Shown: positions 50,117 through 63,500 of the stretch, one piece after another | Layout of the letters: each line of letters begins with the position of its first letter | How positions within the stretch are numbered: the stretch's first letter is position 1 | Source of the DNA: Casuarina equisetifolia | Lineage: Eukaryota > Streptophyta > Magnoliopsida > Fagales > Casuarinaceae | Reading direction: 5' to 3' | DNA: 64,000 nucleotides | Assembly (NCBI GenBank): GCA_028551475.1 | Contig: CM052357.1 | Coordinates: 29,967,745-30,031,744, forward strand | Notes under the pieces: model-generated | Told to the model about the DNA's origin: nothing | The model's input: only the letters and a program-made list of their open reading frames with translations | The model's database searches: none | Position numbers and translations under genes: made by a program

Positions 50117-50616
50117 NNNNNNNNNNNNNNNNNNNNNNNNNNNNNNNNNNNNNNNNNNNNNNNNNNNNNNNNNNNNNNNNNNNNNNNNNNNNNNNNNNNN
50201 NNNNNNNNNNNNNNNNNNNNNNNNNNNNNNNNNNNNNNNNNNNNNNNNNNNNNNNNNNNNNNNNNNNNNNNNNNNNNNNNNNNNNNNNNNNNNNNNNNNN
50301 NNNNNNNNNNNNNNNNNNNNNNNNNNNNNNNNNNNNNNNNNNNNNNNNNNNNNNNNNNNNNNNNNNNNNNNNNNNNNNNNNNNNNNNNNNNNNNNNNNNN
50401 NNNNNNNNNNNNNNNNNNNNNNNNNNNNNNNNNNNNNNNNNNNNNNNNNNNNNNNNNNNNNNNNNNNNNNNNNNNNNNNNNNNNNNNNNNNNNNNNNNNN
50501 NNNNNNNNNNNNNNNNNNNNNNNNNNNNNNNNNNNNNNNNNNNNNNNNNNNNNNNNNNNNNNNNNNNNNNNNNNNNNNNNNNNNNNNNNNNNNNNNNNNN
50601 NNNNNNNNNNNNNNNN
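50117..50616. other. Assembly gap of 500 N
   Basis: Exactly 500 N, probably a placeholder length. It falls in the PP2C gene immediately after the SRA codons of exon 6 and next to repeat copy C. Confidence 0.99.
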
Positions 50617-53600
50617 AATGCACGAGAAACAGCAAGAACTCCTCCAACTCTCCAAGTTCCTGATGAAATGATTTTCAGTCCCCCAAACAAGCAACATACT
50701 GAATTGCCAGAAAGATTGAAAGCTAACACATTATGAACATACCAGCCCACATAACAAAACCTCCTGCATCCTCAATCCGTTGCCGCTCATCAGTTTGGTC
50801 GGGCTTGTGGTCACGAGAGACAGCAATAGCTGCAAGAAATGACAAGATTATATGCAAACACATAATACATAAAATATTTATCAACAGAATCTTCTCACAT
50901 GAGAGAGCCATAAGCTGAAAAAAAGAATAGTGCGAATAGTGGCTGCCCATCATTATACAGCCACTAGATCATTGCCAGCGTTTTGCAGCAGCATTACGAG
51001 AGAGATGACTTAAATGAAGCCAGTGGAACACTAATATCCACTATAACATCTTCCACAGGACATTATGACAACAACATTATCAAATGGTGAAAGAAAAACC
51101 AGCAATGTGATTTAATTTGTCCAAAGAAGCAAGTCTGAAGTACAGAGCTTCTCCAAAGCTTTTGTAGCAGTAGATAAGTGCCAAAAGTGGAAAGAAAGGC
51201 TCTTTAAATGAATCCCAACTACAAGTGATTCTTGTGATAAAAGACCACATAAAGTCCATAACTCTAGAAAGGAATGGTTGCATCAGAATGACAGCCAAAA
51301 CTGGAAAGCAACTCCCTTTTAAGATCCAAGCTTTTGAATTGGTTTCTTCTAGTGGATATACCAAATCAAATCCATGTTAAGTAGACACATAAAATATAAT
51401 GAGCCTTACCATCACCACCCCTGCATATAACTGCTCGGGAATCCCCAACATTTGCAACAAGCAAACGGTCACCGACTAGTATGGCAGTGGAAGCAGTTGA
51501 GCCAGCATCCCTATTCTGACTATTTTCTGATTTCAGAAACTCCGAATCTGTGTGGTTGTATGCATCAGCTGCACAGAGAGGAAAAAGGTAAGACTTATGA
51601 CTCAATGCTATGAAAAAGATCATGGTTGTCTACACATAAGAAGTGACGAACCTATAGCTGATTTAGTATCAGAAATAAACTTCGGATGCCTGATCAAGTT
51701 ACTAAAAAGGTTTTGTTTCACATATTCAGCAGCTCGGGCACCCCCATGACCTGTACAAAGAAAAAGGAGAGATTTGGAGTTATCTATCTTTGACATTCCA
51801 ACGGAAAGAAAACTACAATAAATTAATGCAGAGATAACTCTGTTAATGGATATTAAGAAACTAATAGATGGTATGGTTATAAGAAAATAAATACCCATCA
51901 AAAAGGAGAATAAATACTACAATCTAAAATAACACTTGAATTATGCTTTCATAAACACGATCAAATCATATCCAAAATGCAAGTCTGCTGCTATGCAAAA
52001 GCCATTTAAACTAATCACCCATTACAAGTGGGTTAAGCAACAGAAGTTTGAAGTATCCACAATTCATGCGTACAAGGATTCCCCTAATGGGCAATCGCCA
52101 CAGAGATTGCCTTCACGGTGTGGCAAACACGAGTCATTGATCAGGATAGGATAGCTCCACAGTCCCTGATGGTGCGCTTGAAAATTCTGAAGCAAAGCCA
52201 CAACTACCTTAGTATAAAGTACACAGCACTGTTCGAAGTCATAACATCTGTAGAAAGGGCTTTTAAGTTTTGCAACCACATGAGCAGATATATGAATATC
52301 TAAAATTGTAAAAAATCATTTTTTTAACACCTCTAATTGAGACAGTATGTGGATAACGTACCAATTCACTGTTGCACTGTGAATACTACTAAAGGTTACA
52401 TAACATAGCAAAAAGGATGAATCCATCAGAACACATGGTACCACACACAAAATCAGTTATGAAGTTTCCAGCACTAGGCATGAGCATGGATATAACAAAC
52501 AGGCCTGTATAAGCACATGCACATTCACATAGACCATGTGTCTATATCATATGATTTATTTTCTGAGTGAGTAATCATCTACTTTATTTTCTTGTACGTA
52601 TGGGCAAAAAGGCTTCTGTCTGAGTGAGTGTGAGAGAGATACCATCGAAGACTCCAAAAAGACCAACTATCTCCCCTTCAACACCATCAATTCGTGTCTC
52701 ATAAAAATCCTCCATTGAAGATCTTTTTCCTGGAGAGCTTGCATATCCATAGCTGAACTTTCCATTCTGACTGTTGCAATAGATAAACATTGAATGTTAA
52801 GAGCATCCCATAAATTTTCATTGTTGAAAGAGAGATATGATTCTTCACAAACTTGGCCAAAGAACTATTTTCCAGTGTAATAATCAGTAAATATTGAAAA
52901 GTTAACCTGTTCTGCGTCACTTCCAAGCTAAAAATAAATAAACAATTACACCACTGAACTCGTTTGTTAGACAATAATACTGTTCTATGCAAACTTCGGG
53001 GTTCAGCATGGAAGCATCACTGACTGTGTTCACTAGGGCATGGGTAACTTAGTAATACCACATCAACAAGGTGAAGGAAAGGATAAACAAAACAGAACTT
53101 TCAGCATTATCTACATAACTAAGTTCAAGCCAAAAAATATTATAGCACCAAACAAAAAGATATAATAACTTTGCAGCAAATAGACCACACACAGAGTTAA
53201 TCCATTTGGAATGAAGTAACCCATCTACACATTTAACACAAAATGAACAGAATGTCAAGGTGACACAAGATTGAAGCCTTGAGCATGGTGACCATGTAAG
53301 TTAAGCAATATTTCATGATTCTGAATTTATCATCAATTTCAAGTTTTGCTTTTTAATCGTGTACTTTCTACCAAGTGTTCATGTAGTAGACTGGTTTCAC
53401 AGGATTAGGGTTTCTTAGCCATCTAATTTGGAGCAGGAAATTAGAATTTTCCCACAGAATTATGCTTTCTGGAAACAGGGATGACAGCAGAAACATGAAA
53501 CAGACCCTCTTGGATAATGAAGTTGAATATATCACGAAAAAAGAATGATGGGCAAAAACACCCATGCAAGTTAAAAGGAACTCATAGTGTCCAATTTACA

Positions 53601-55149
53601 CCATGAAATTAGTGGGTACAGGTTTGTCCATAGAATTATGCTTTCTGAAAGCAGGATAATTGAAGAAAAATGAAGAACAGAAAGGCTCAGTTTAATAGAA
53701 CTGCAAGAATTAGCAGAGATCCCTGACTCTCTTGGACCATAAAATCAAACAAAATGCAGAGAAGAAATGTGACTAACAACCCATGTTTAAGTCCACATGT
53801 ACGCAAAGTAACAATCAAAGTCAAGTCAAAATGGGAGGATCAACTGCAAATGTTGTTTGTTTTGCAAATGTTGTTTGTTTTAAAGCTGAAAAAGAACGAA
53901 ACTTATCAAGAGATTGAAAAACCTTTCAAAGGTTTTTGATGATTTAAGAAAGCATATGTGACCAAAGAAATTATTTCTCCAATATAATAAAAAATTATGA
54001 ACACCAAGGCAGAAGCAGAAGGCTTGATATGAATGAGATTCCAAAAACTGGTATATGACACAAAAAGAACTTCCATAACATATTTACTCGAGTAATAAAT
54101 AGTACATAAATGGAAATTTGTTACACAATTATGATAATAACAAATACTACTGAAAGAGAAAATAGCTTGGCCAATGCTATTCAAAGATAGTTGTATGTGA
54201 GAAGGCTCCAAGAAAAAGGATAACAATAGGGATACCGCATTGTTAGTCTGTGCCCAAAACGACAAACTGTAACTAAGTCAGTCATTAAGAATAAGGATAA
54301 CTAACTTGGCTGCAGCATAAGTCACTAGGTCAATGGCCAACACGACAAATGTGATATACATACAAACTTCTTTGACAATGGAAATGCAGAAATAAAGACA
54401 AACAAGAGCCACTGAAATAAATGCAGTTCATTGCTTGTTGGGCGTTAGACCTGATAATAGAATGAAATAACAGAAAGAGCATATCTCCCCCTTTTATAAC
54501 CAGATGCTGCTCTTAACAATTAAAGGTATAACAACTGACTATTGAACCATCTTTACCCACCATTTGTTTTCCCTCACTTCATTTACCTTAAGCAAACTGG
54601 AAGTAATTTGTCATCCATTACCCATCCCACTAAGATCAAGTTCACAATTCAACCTTCAAAATATAAACAAGACCAAAAGCGATCTCGCATTATGGTATAT
54701 GAAAATGAAACCCATTTTATGAAAGGCCTTCTCAATAGGTTTCCTAGCAAATTCATAAACCAATTCTCATGGCCAATCCTTTCCAAAGAGCCAGATCATT
54801 TATCTGCAACAACAATTTCTACAATCCTTTGAAAAAAGAAAAAAAAAAAAAAAGAAGAAGAAGGTAAATATCATACAATAGATGCACTAATGATTCGGAA
54901 TTCAAACACAACAGAACTAGAAAAAACCCGAGATGGGTATACCATACTCGACCACACACACATCCACATCTGTGAGAAAGACCTAAATTTCAATAAATCA
55001 CAAAAAAAAAATAAAAAATAAAAATGCCAGAATCGACAAATCCAGCCAAAAATTGGAAAGAGCATAAACCTGAGGCCCCCGCCGGTTACGGGTGCGTCTT
55101 CGGCATGAACCTGGGTCGAAGAAGTCAGCACCATATCGAGATAGCCCAT
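50617..55149 (-). CDS. Protein phosphatase 2C, WIN2-type (3' end in gap)
   Basis: Mn/Mg-dependent Ser/Thr phosphatase of the plant PP2C subgroup that includes Arabidopsis WIN2 (At4g31750) and At5g24940. Exons: 55070-55149, 52643-52770, 51652-51750, 51410-51568, 50743-50829, 50617-50659 and onward into the gap; every junction is GT-AG and in phase. Visible: [11 protein letters not shown] start, [17 protein letters not shown] (metal-binding Glu-Asp), [42 protein letters not shown] and [14 protein letters not shown], about 199 of an expected 310 residues. The FGDRLLK segment and the last metal-binding Asp-Asn motif are missing from the sequence. The 5' UTR appears to hold an intron (55329-55477). 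It is convergent with the COL4-like gene, as I recall for At5g24930/At5g24940. Confidence 0.9.
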
Positions 55150-55328
55150 ATAATGGCTGGAATTCACGAATTGCACGCCAGAAACCAACAAATATAAAAT
55201 TTGGATTACGTATGTACAACCAGTCCGTGATACAAAGACGGAAGAACCTATTTTCAGAGGCCTATTATAAATCTCAATGATCTCATAATGAGAAGGATCA
55301 TTAGGAGCCAGGAATCCTAAAATTTAAC

Positions 55329-55477
55329 CTGCAAGCAAACATCAACAAGAAGGAACCAAATCATTACGCGGATCTCCGCAATTGAATTTCTGCCCGAGAC
55401 ATTAAATACAAATAACGGCCCAGAAATCTCCAAAGGTTACATGAAACTGCGCAGAAAGTTCTAGAGAAAGCGAGTAC
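55329..55477 (-). other. Probable intron in the PP2C 5' UTR
   Basis: On the minus strand TTTTCAG/GTACTCGC (donor) and GCTTGCAG/GTTAAATT (acceptor) bracket 149 bases upstream of the start codon. Inferred from splice-site wording only. Confidence 0.5.
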
Positions 55478-55478
55478 C

Positions 55479-57555
55479 TGAAAACGACGACCGAGAGTGA
55501 ATTGGAATCGGCTTCCTATCCGAAAAGCGAGAGGGAAAAAATGGAAAAAAAAAAAAAAAGGAAGAAGAAGAAGACAGGAATGGATTAAATTCTTAGAGAA
55601 CTAAAATTAGAAGCGAAATAGAACTAAAATCACGCAAAAGTGAAGACGAAAATGAAATTATTTAATTTTGGTATTAATAATTTGGGAGCCGTTCGTTCAT
55701 GCTAGAAACGAGGAAGGGGGTGGGGAGCAAGGCAAGGCTAGGCTGACACGAAGGGTATGCGGCCGAGTCTAAGTCAAATGCCAACATATATGGCACACGT
55801 AACCACCACCGGCTGATTGGTTTCAACCTTACACGTGGCGCACATGCAGGATGAGCGCGATTAATAGTTGATGTCCCGTTTCAGAAGAAACTAAATTGTA
55901 TGCGGTGACGATTGGAAGTTTGGTGGGACTAAATTTTGACATTTTCCTCCTTGGTATCTTCTGTGTTGACTTTAGTGGATTCTTCTGTTGAAATGTTTTA
56001 GTACACTTATTTTAGTTGCTCTTCTCCTGCTTAAATTTCTAGTTTTACATCGTAAATGTGTTTGTTATGTATACAATTAAATATGGTTGTTTCCTTTCAT
56101 TTTGTAAATCAGGCTTTGAGATAGATTTGAAATTTTTTTATATGGTATTAGAATTCAAGTTATGTTTTATTTTCATGATAAGAGAAATTTTATGGTAAAA
56201 TTTAAATGAATAATATATATTTTTTAATTTGTGAACTAATTTTTAGATTAGTGAAAGCAGTTATTTATTAGTATGATTGATCATTTGTCTTAATTATATA
56301 AATAAATTTTGTTCAAAAAACTCATTTGTTTTACTTAAAGTGGTTGTTAAAAAGAAAAACACCATGACATATATTAGAAGATTTCTAAACAAAGTTATTA
56401 ATAATGTGAGGTATTTATTTATATTGTTTATAGTGCATCATATTGCTCCAAGTGTAAAAAATGTCTCACAGGCGATAAGATATTATAGTTAAAGCTTAGA
56501 CTTTGATGTTATATTTAAAAATTTTATTCATTATTTTGTTTTTAATCATCAAAAGAGAATGATTATCTTATCTATAAAAAAAATTATCCCTAATCAATAC
56601 ATCAATATTTTGAGATTCTTCACTATCGATTTTCGTGATAAATTAGCCCAAAAAGCAATGCCACGTTTACACACTTGAAATAAGCGTGTTTGTGGTATAA
56701 TTCCACCAATCAAGGATATCAAACCACGTGAGACATGCCAATTGGATCTTTAATACTTAGTCTGAAAACCATGCTTTCTTGTGGTAGCACGACATCCTGA
56801 CAGAGAGTGGAATATTTTACTGTAATTTATGCATAATCAATGGGTCATGACCAGCGTTATAAAAGAATGAACTTTGAATGCTTACAATGAAATTCAAACA
56901 AATGTTGTATGTAGAGAGGTGCGTGCATTGTAATATTAAAAAAAAAAATTAAGAAAAAAGAGTGATGTCAATACATAGAAGATGTCAACTCCTCTTGTCT
57001 CTACCATGTAATCCTTAATTCTTGACTAGTAAATCTACAACGATTTCAAATGTGCTTATTACTCTGTTCGTTGTTCTTTGCCACTAAGACTTAACGTGGT
57101 TCCACGACCCTTCTACCGAGGAAAAGCTGCGTACTGGTTGAATTATCATTTAGTAGTCTCCCACAAAGCTTATTATACACAAAACTACGAGAAAGAGAAA
57201 CTTTCTAGTGACTCCCAAGTGTATGAAAACCCAAATAGAGAACCACTTATATTGAACAACATAAAATTCCTCAATATTCTCCATGTCTTTGTGTTTGTTT
57301 GCATGTGTATTCAGTGCACGAAAAAGTCAAAACTTAGTAATTTGAATAAGATGCTGAAGTGAAGATATGCATGGTGTTGTTCCCTGGAATTTCACACAAT
57401 TACTTCTATTTCTGTTCCAAAGCCACTGCTATGACTTTCTTTATTTCAGTCTACAACTACTACTACGTCTTCTTCTCATTGGAATATATACACATCCGGG
57501 AGAACATTGTAAAGAAATAGATAAGAATGATTTTAATGACATTTGTTAGAAGGGA
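55479..57555. other. Intergenic region upstream of the PP2C gene
   Basis: Contains the PP2C promoter (A-rich and GAA-rich near 55540) and then AT-rich sequence without recognisable genes. An ACACGTGGCG (G-box CACGTG) lies near 55832 and another ACCACGTGAG near 56724; either could be an ABA or light element, by inference only. Confidence 0.5.
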
Positions 57556-60500
57556 TTACTGAGGATGTCTTGGATCATTGGAGCTCGAGTTTTCTACGAA
57601 CTTGTGCAGAAATCTAGAAATACAAATCCATGAAGTTTCTGGAAATTTGTGGCTAAAATGCACGACTAAGGCTGAAATGATATCAAGATTAAATTTATGG
57701 AACTCTGGCTTTGCAGCTATCCGTATAAGCATTGCTGTCCACAGCCCTGGGGCCAACTCTACTGCTTCCCGGAGATACCGAAAACCATTAAAAATCCTCA
57801 CAAGCATAGACTGTTCCTGAAAAAAGGCAAAAATAAAGTCAGAATCCCATTACTTTTGCAGCTACAGAAGATAAAGACAAGGAAAATTTTACATTGGAAC
57901 TAAATACCTGTTTGAAACAAACCAAAGGAAATATGTCTTAATGTCGTTTCTATGGGTTTTTTTCCCAGTAATTGTTACATATTCTCGAACATATTAATAA
58001 GTTACGATGAATGAAGACTATAAAAAGGTATAATATGTGTTGTTATACCCTACAAGCATCAAACGACTATTCAGTAAGTATCACAAAGTAAGATATACAT
58101 GGAAGTTACGTATAGAGGAAACTTTACGGTAATGGACTATAAAATTATTGCCCTTTCAAGGATGGTTTAAGGCATAAAAAGGCAATACAAAAATCAAGGC
58201 ACTAAGATGGTATTTGAACCAATTCAACACTTACATCAATTAAGAAGCCTTTCACAGTACTCTACGTAAAAAGTAGGGTATATATGAGAGAAATCACAGA
58301 AACCATGTAAAATCTTAGAAACATGAGCTGTAGCTCTATACTCTCTAATTGCATCATTACATTCAAGTTAAGAAAGCCACATAAAGAAAAAATGTTCAAA
58401 ACCTTCATTACTTGAGATAAACCAACAAGATGCATTTAGACAAACCTCAAATTCAGATGTCTCTCTTGCTTCAAGCTTTTCACTAAGAATACAACCAACA
58501 ACTTTATCCTGCATAAAAATATCAGCTGCTCTAATTATATCCCGGAGAATGAAAACACGCACCCTCACGCCCTTTTCAGATAAAATGAACCGTAGAAGAT
58601 CTTCAGTGGCATTAACAACAGCACGCATGTGAAATGATTTCCACCCCAGAGGATCTGAAGAACTTTGCTCAAAACTAGTATCTTCTGCGGTTGGCTTGGA
58701 AGACTGTTCAGATATTGCTGCAATCTGAAAAGAGAAGAGACATCTTTTGAATACAATTTGGAGTAAGAACACCCAAATAAGGAAAATCCATATCACAAAC
58801 AAAATAGTCAAAGAAATTAAAAAGTTCGGACAGCTGTGTCATGAACCAACACTAAAATTGGACTGCCAGACCATAATTAGCACCAATGAGCTACAGAAGA
58901 TGGTTGTGCTCAGCAAAAAGTCATAAAGGTCCAATTTATCATGAATAACACTTGGACAAAAAGAAAATAGCAAGAAGCGAGAATGACCTAACAATTTTTC
59001 CATTAGCATACGCCGGTATATCTCTTTGTAATTTGGGATGATCTATTGGTTGCATAGGTCTCGTCTCCAGTTATCTGAGGTCTACTAAAACTATCAACCA
59101 AAGTTTAATAGCTTGGATGAAGATCTAACTATGACGCATATAAATAGAGATGACTTAAACTCAAGAAACAATTGCAAAACTAACTATAAATAATGAAAGC
59201 AATCATCAACTAATCTACTTGAAAATTTTCCAATTTCTGCTTAGACATTGGCACTAAACATAAACGACAAGAAACATAGCCATTGAACAAAAAAGGAGCA
59301 CATTATTAATTTAGAGAACCTACGAATCAATTATTCTATTTTATCTCTAATGAAGGATTGAACATGCAACTGTTAATATCTAGTCATATATCAGGCACAT
59401 AAACTAAATTGTGCATCAGTCAGAGAAGAGACAACTGACCAGCCGCTCTAGCCGATTCCATCTAATAGATCCATCATTACATATGATTAATTCCCTCAAA
59501 ATTCTTCTCATATCAGGATTTGGGTCTTCCAGAAGTCTCCCAATAACAAAAGGATATGCACTTTCAATGACTTTGAATTCGGGATCCAGAACCTTTGCTG
59601 TGCCTTCTAGTGATCCCAGAGCTCTTATAACCAGAGCATAGTCTGGGGGCAAAGAGAAGTCAAATTCATACATGACATCATATAGCTGGTTCATAACTCC
59701 CTGAAACACAATGCAGAAACAGATTAATAGACTTTCATGCTTCTATTATCAGCTCTGATCACTTCAATGGTAGTTAAGAATAGAAAACATAAGGGAGGAT
59801 GCCAAATAATCAATAAAAAAAGTGGACATTAACACGAAGATACCAACATCATCGAAACCTCTCTTCTTCTTTTTTTCTGTTTTTTTTATACTCACGCATA
59901 TGGGGAGTGGGGAGGGGGATTCGAACATGGGCCAGGGGAGTCACCCCAACATCATCTAAACCTTGAGTTATTAAAAGACAACATGGTAACTATGTCTCAA
60001 TGAAGCAACTGGGGTCAGACACATCTCTGTGCTTGTCAGTTCTCTCTCCAGTTAAATCAAATTATTAAAGTACTAAGATATTTGACATTGGCCTACAGAA
60101 ATAAAAAATAAAATAAAATTCAAACCACAGTAGATACCATGAAGAGAAAGGAAACTGATCTTGTGAGGGCATTTAAAGAAGCTAGTAGTTCAACATCGCT
60201 AGCACATCTCATTGGGTTATCTTTTTAGAGCACGATAGCTCACTAAATATTTTTATCAAGTCCAAACCAGTATTGGACATGAAAATCAAGACCATAGCCT
60301 GATGTACAAAGAAAGACAATACATTTTCCCCAACTTTCTAACAGTTTTACTTTCACAGTTCTGATTTCAAACAAGCTGGAATTAGATAATAAACTTTTTT
60401 GTTAAAAAACGCATGAAGTAAAATATAGAACCACAAGGTATCAAGTATAATAAGAATCAGTCAATCACGTATGTCCACAGGAAATACATATTCACAAGAT

Positions 60501-63500
60501 TCGATAAAACAAAAGCCTCAATACAACCACAGGTACTCTCTTGCAACACAGAAAAAGGTTTGTCTTCCAACTGCCACGCACAATAGCATCTATTCAAATA
60601 CCATTTTGAAGCATTTTCCCGAGTCACACATTTGAAGTATAACTAGAAAGCTTGAACCCAAAAATATTCCTGTAATTATCTAAGCAACAATATGACATAA
60701 GTACCCAAAATTGAGTTAGTGGGTGAGGATCTATTCAGCTGCTTTCACAGTAGAAAAGCATAACAAAAATATGAACGTGTTGCAATCTTTCAAGTTTAGG
60801 AATAAGAAATAGCAAAAGTGGCATCCCACAGGGAATTTTTCTCCAGTTTGTTTCCCAAACTTTCTTAACCTTACCAAAGAAGGTAGGAAAAATCAAAGAT
60901 TCATCCATCGTGCAGGAGGTGCTCCAACTCTTCATCACATAAACCATAACCAATTTAAAAGATTCTACAATCAGATCTGAAATTTACCTAATTATATCTT
61001 AAGATGCATAGACTAATAGCTTTGTTGTGATAATAACGCTTATGGTAATTCATACTCCAAAAAAAGAAGATTATCAGGATTATACAGCAGCAAAAGGTTT
61101 AAATGAGAGGCATATAGACTAGAAGTACAACCTGGAAATCTTGTGATAGTCTGGTTCGCCCACGAAAGGATGCTTGCAGAGCATCCGCAACTAGCTTTCT
61201 ATCAACCCCTTCAGGAATAAATCCCAATGAAAGAAAGTCATTTGCCAAACCCAGAGAGTCACGATTAACAAAGTGCACAAGCTGAAAGAAACAAAGATTA
61301 ATCAACAGATACACTAAGTTGAATTGCACCAACTCTTCAATAGAGGAAGAATTCACAAAAGAAGGGAAGATAATTAAAACGCTGAAGATACATAAAGATG
61401 TAATAGTTAAATGACCTAACTTTAAGGGGAAAAAAAGAGAGAAGAATCACGTGATAAATAGGATTTCAGAGTCAGTAGAAAGTATACACAATCACACGAG
61501 GAAAAGTAATCAGAACCAACGTACTTTTACAACCTCAAATTTGTAGAGCACCTACTAAGGAGCACTAACAATGACTTGGCACCTAAGTTGCCTTTTCAAA
61601 TACCTAGAAAAACTCAAATCTAAGTTAAAGAGAAACAAGAACAAGAGTTAAAAGCAGAATGATGAGCCACAATCAAAATGAATAGTGTAAAGGCACTCAA
61701 ATGCTATCTTGTCTGAAATTTATCTCGCACATCCAATAAGAGCCAAATATAAGGGTTTTGTTTATATGTAAAATTCGCTTCAGTAGACATCAAGAGTGTG
61801 ATATGGTACTTTTTCACGCTGGCAAGGCAACTATATTCATATTGCAAGTCATAATCTACCAGAAAAACATGTTTGTTGTGATCTTTGGAGTCTTTTGAAC
61901 CACAACCCTACATCCTAGTGATTCTTCATTTTTCAAATTCCATCCAAAATGAAACATACAAAAGGCAATTGATGAAATGCACTATCTAGACAGTACATCA
62001 GAGCAACAGTAGCACCTTGATGAGGTTAATCCTTCCCGTACAAATTGAAAACTCAAGTTCTTATAAATGTACGTTGGCTGTGTCTCAGAAAATTATTCAT
62101 GCCCAATAGCAGATCAATGACTAAATCAGTGCATGTCTGTGATTCTCAATGTATGGGTATATCCCACTTTTTTTTTTTTTTAACAAATACTAGTTTATGA
62201 AATACAAAAATCTTCAGAAAAATTGGTTGAATCAATGATATTTACAAGTTCTAGTAACAAATACTATGCAATACATTCTCCACTGGAAAGACTTCCAATG
62301 AGATGAACAAAATAAAGTTTCTCTTCAACTAGCTACATAGAACTATGCCAAACTACAAAATTGATATTTTTCTTCTGATTCAAATCACAGCAAAAGCAAG
62401 AGACAAACATGATAGCCATGAATCGGGTATGGTATAGCACTTACATGAACCTTGCATTGATCTCCCAAAGGTAACATCTTTTCAAAAAATGACCATGAAT
62501 AAATTGTCACAGAGCATTCACATCTTTTCTACACCACCAAAATATCACAAAAGAGTGCTTAAAAGTCTTCAGACAGTTTAACCCTTGTCCACAGAAAATT
62601 ACCCAGTAAACAGTTCTTACCATCTGAATAAGTCCTACTCGATAGTGGCGAGGGATATCCCCCATCATTCCAAAATCAAAATATGCAAGAGAGCCATTGT
62701 CAGTGGCAACAAGGTTTCCAGGATGTGGATCAGCATGGAAAAATCCCACCTCAAGCAATTGCCTCAGAGAACAGTATAATCCCTATGAAGACAGTTGAAA
62801 GAGGAAATAAACTAAGAACTCAAGACAGTCTTACATGCCATGCGCAGATATAAGAAGAAATGTTTGCTTAATACCTGGTCAATCAACTGTCGTTGGTTTA
62901 AACAGGCCTTCTTGAGGCCAGTTTCATCTGTAAGCTTAATTCCATCAACCCATTCCATGGTAAGCACAGTAGTCCGTGTAAGGTTCCAATATATCTTTGG
63001 AACTTTAATACAGTTTGCTTTTTTATCTTTTACTGTTTCTGTGGCAGCAACTTGTTCATCACCTGTTTCAACCATCAATTTGTTGTGCTTAGAGAAATTA
63101 TGCTACAACTTAATCCAATCAACAGAAATACATGAAAATTTAATTACATGCGTCACCCATCATACTTCTCTGCCTAAGGAAAAACAACAGCATCACATGC
63201 CACTTTTTGATGCATGCAAATGCGTGCAAAAATGCTTGAGGGAAAGGTGATGATAGCCTAATTGAATAATGGTGTATGCAAGAGGACGCAATCTGGCTCT
63301 GCCAGCGTCCACAATGCATTTCTATGAAAAGCAGATGGTACAAGCCGTTATGAATAAGCAGAAGACTCTGATACAATATTTTTCAATTTATCAGACCTGT
63401 ACTATTGACTTGACCATATGGTCCTGAAAAAACCATAAATTATGACTGATTAGACATCCTCAAACATCATACCGACCAAACCAATTTATACTTCAATATA

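Noticed and set aside
49963..50750. Open frames of 186-244 codons crossing the N tract
   Set aside because: They exist only because N contains no stop codon.
54998..55219. Apparent upstream starts before the PP2C ATG
   Set aside because: The first codons are TTG, not ATG; the ATG at 55149 matches the family N-terminus MGYL.
59900..59945. Possible tRNA gene (B-box-like GTTCGAATCC)
   Set aside because: No A box, no cloverleaf, and flanking target duplications plus an A-rich tail show a SINE instead.
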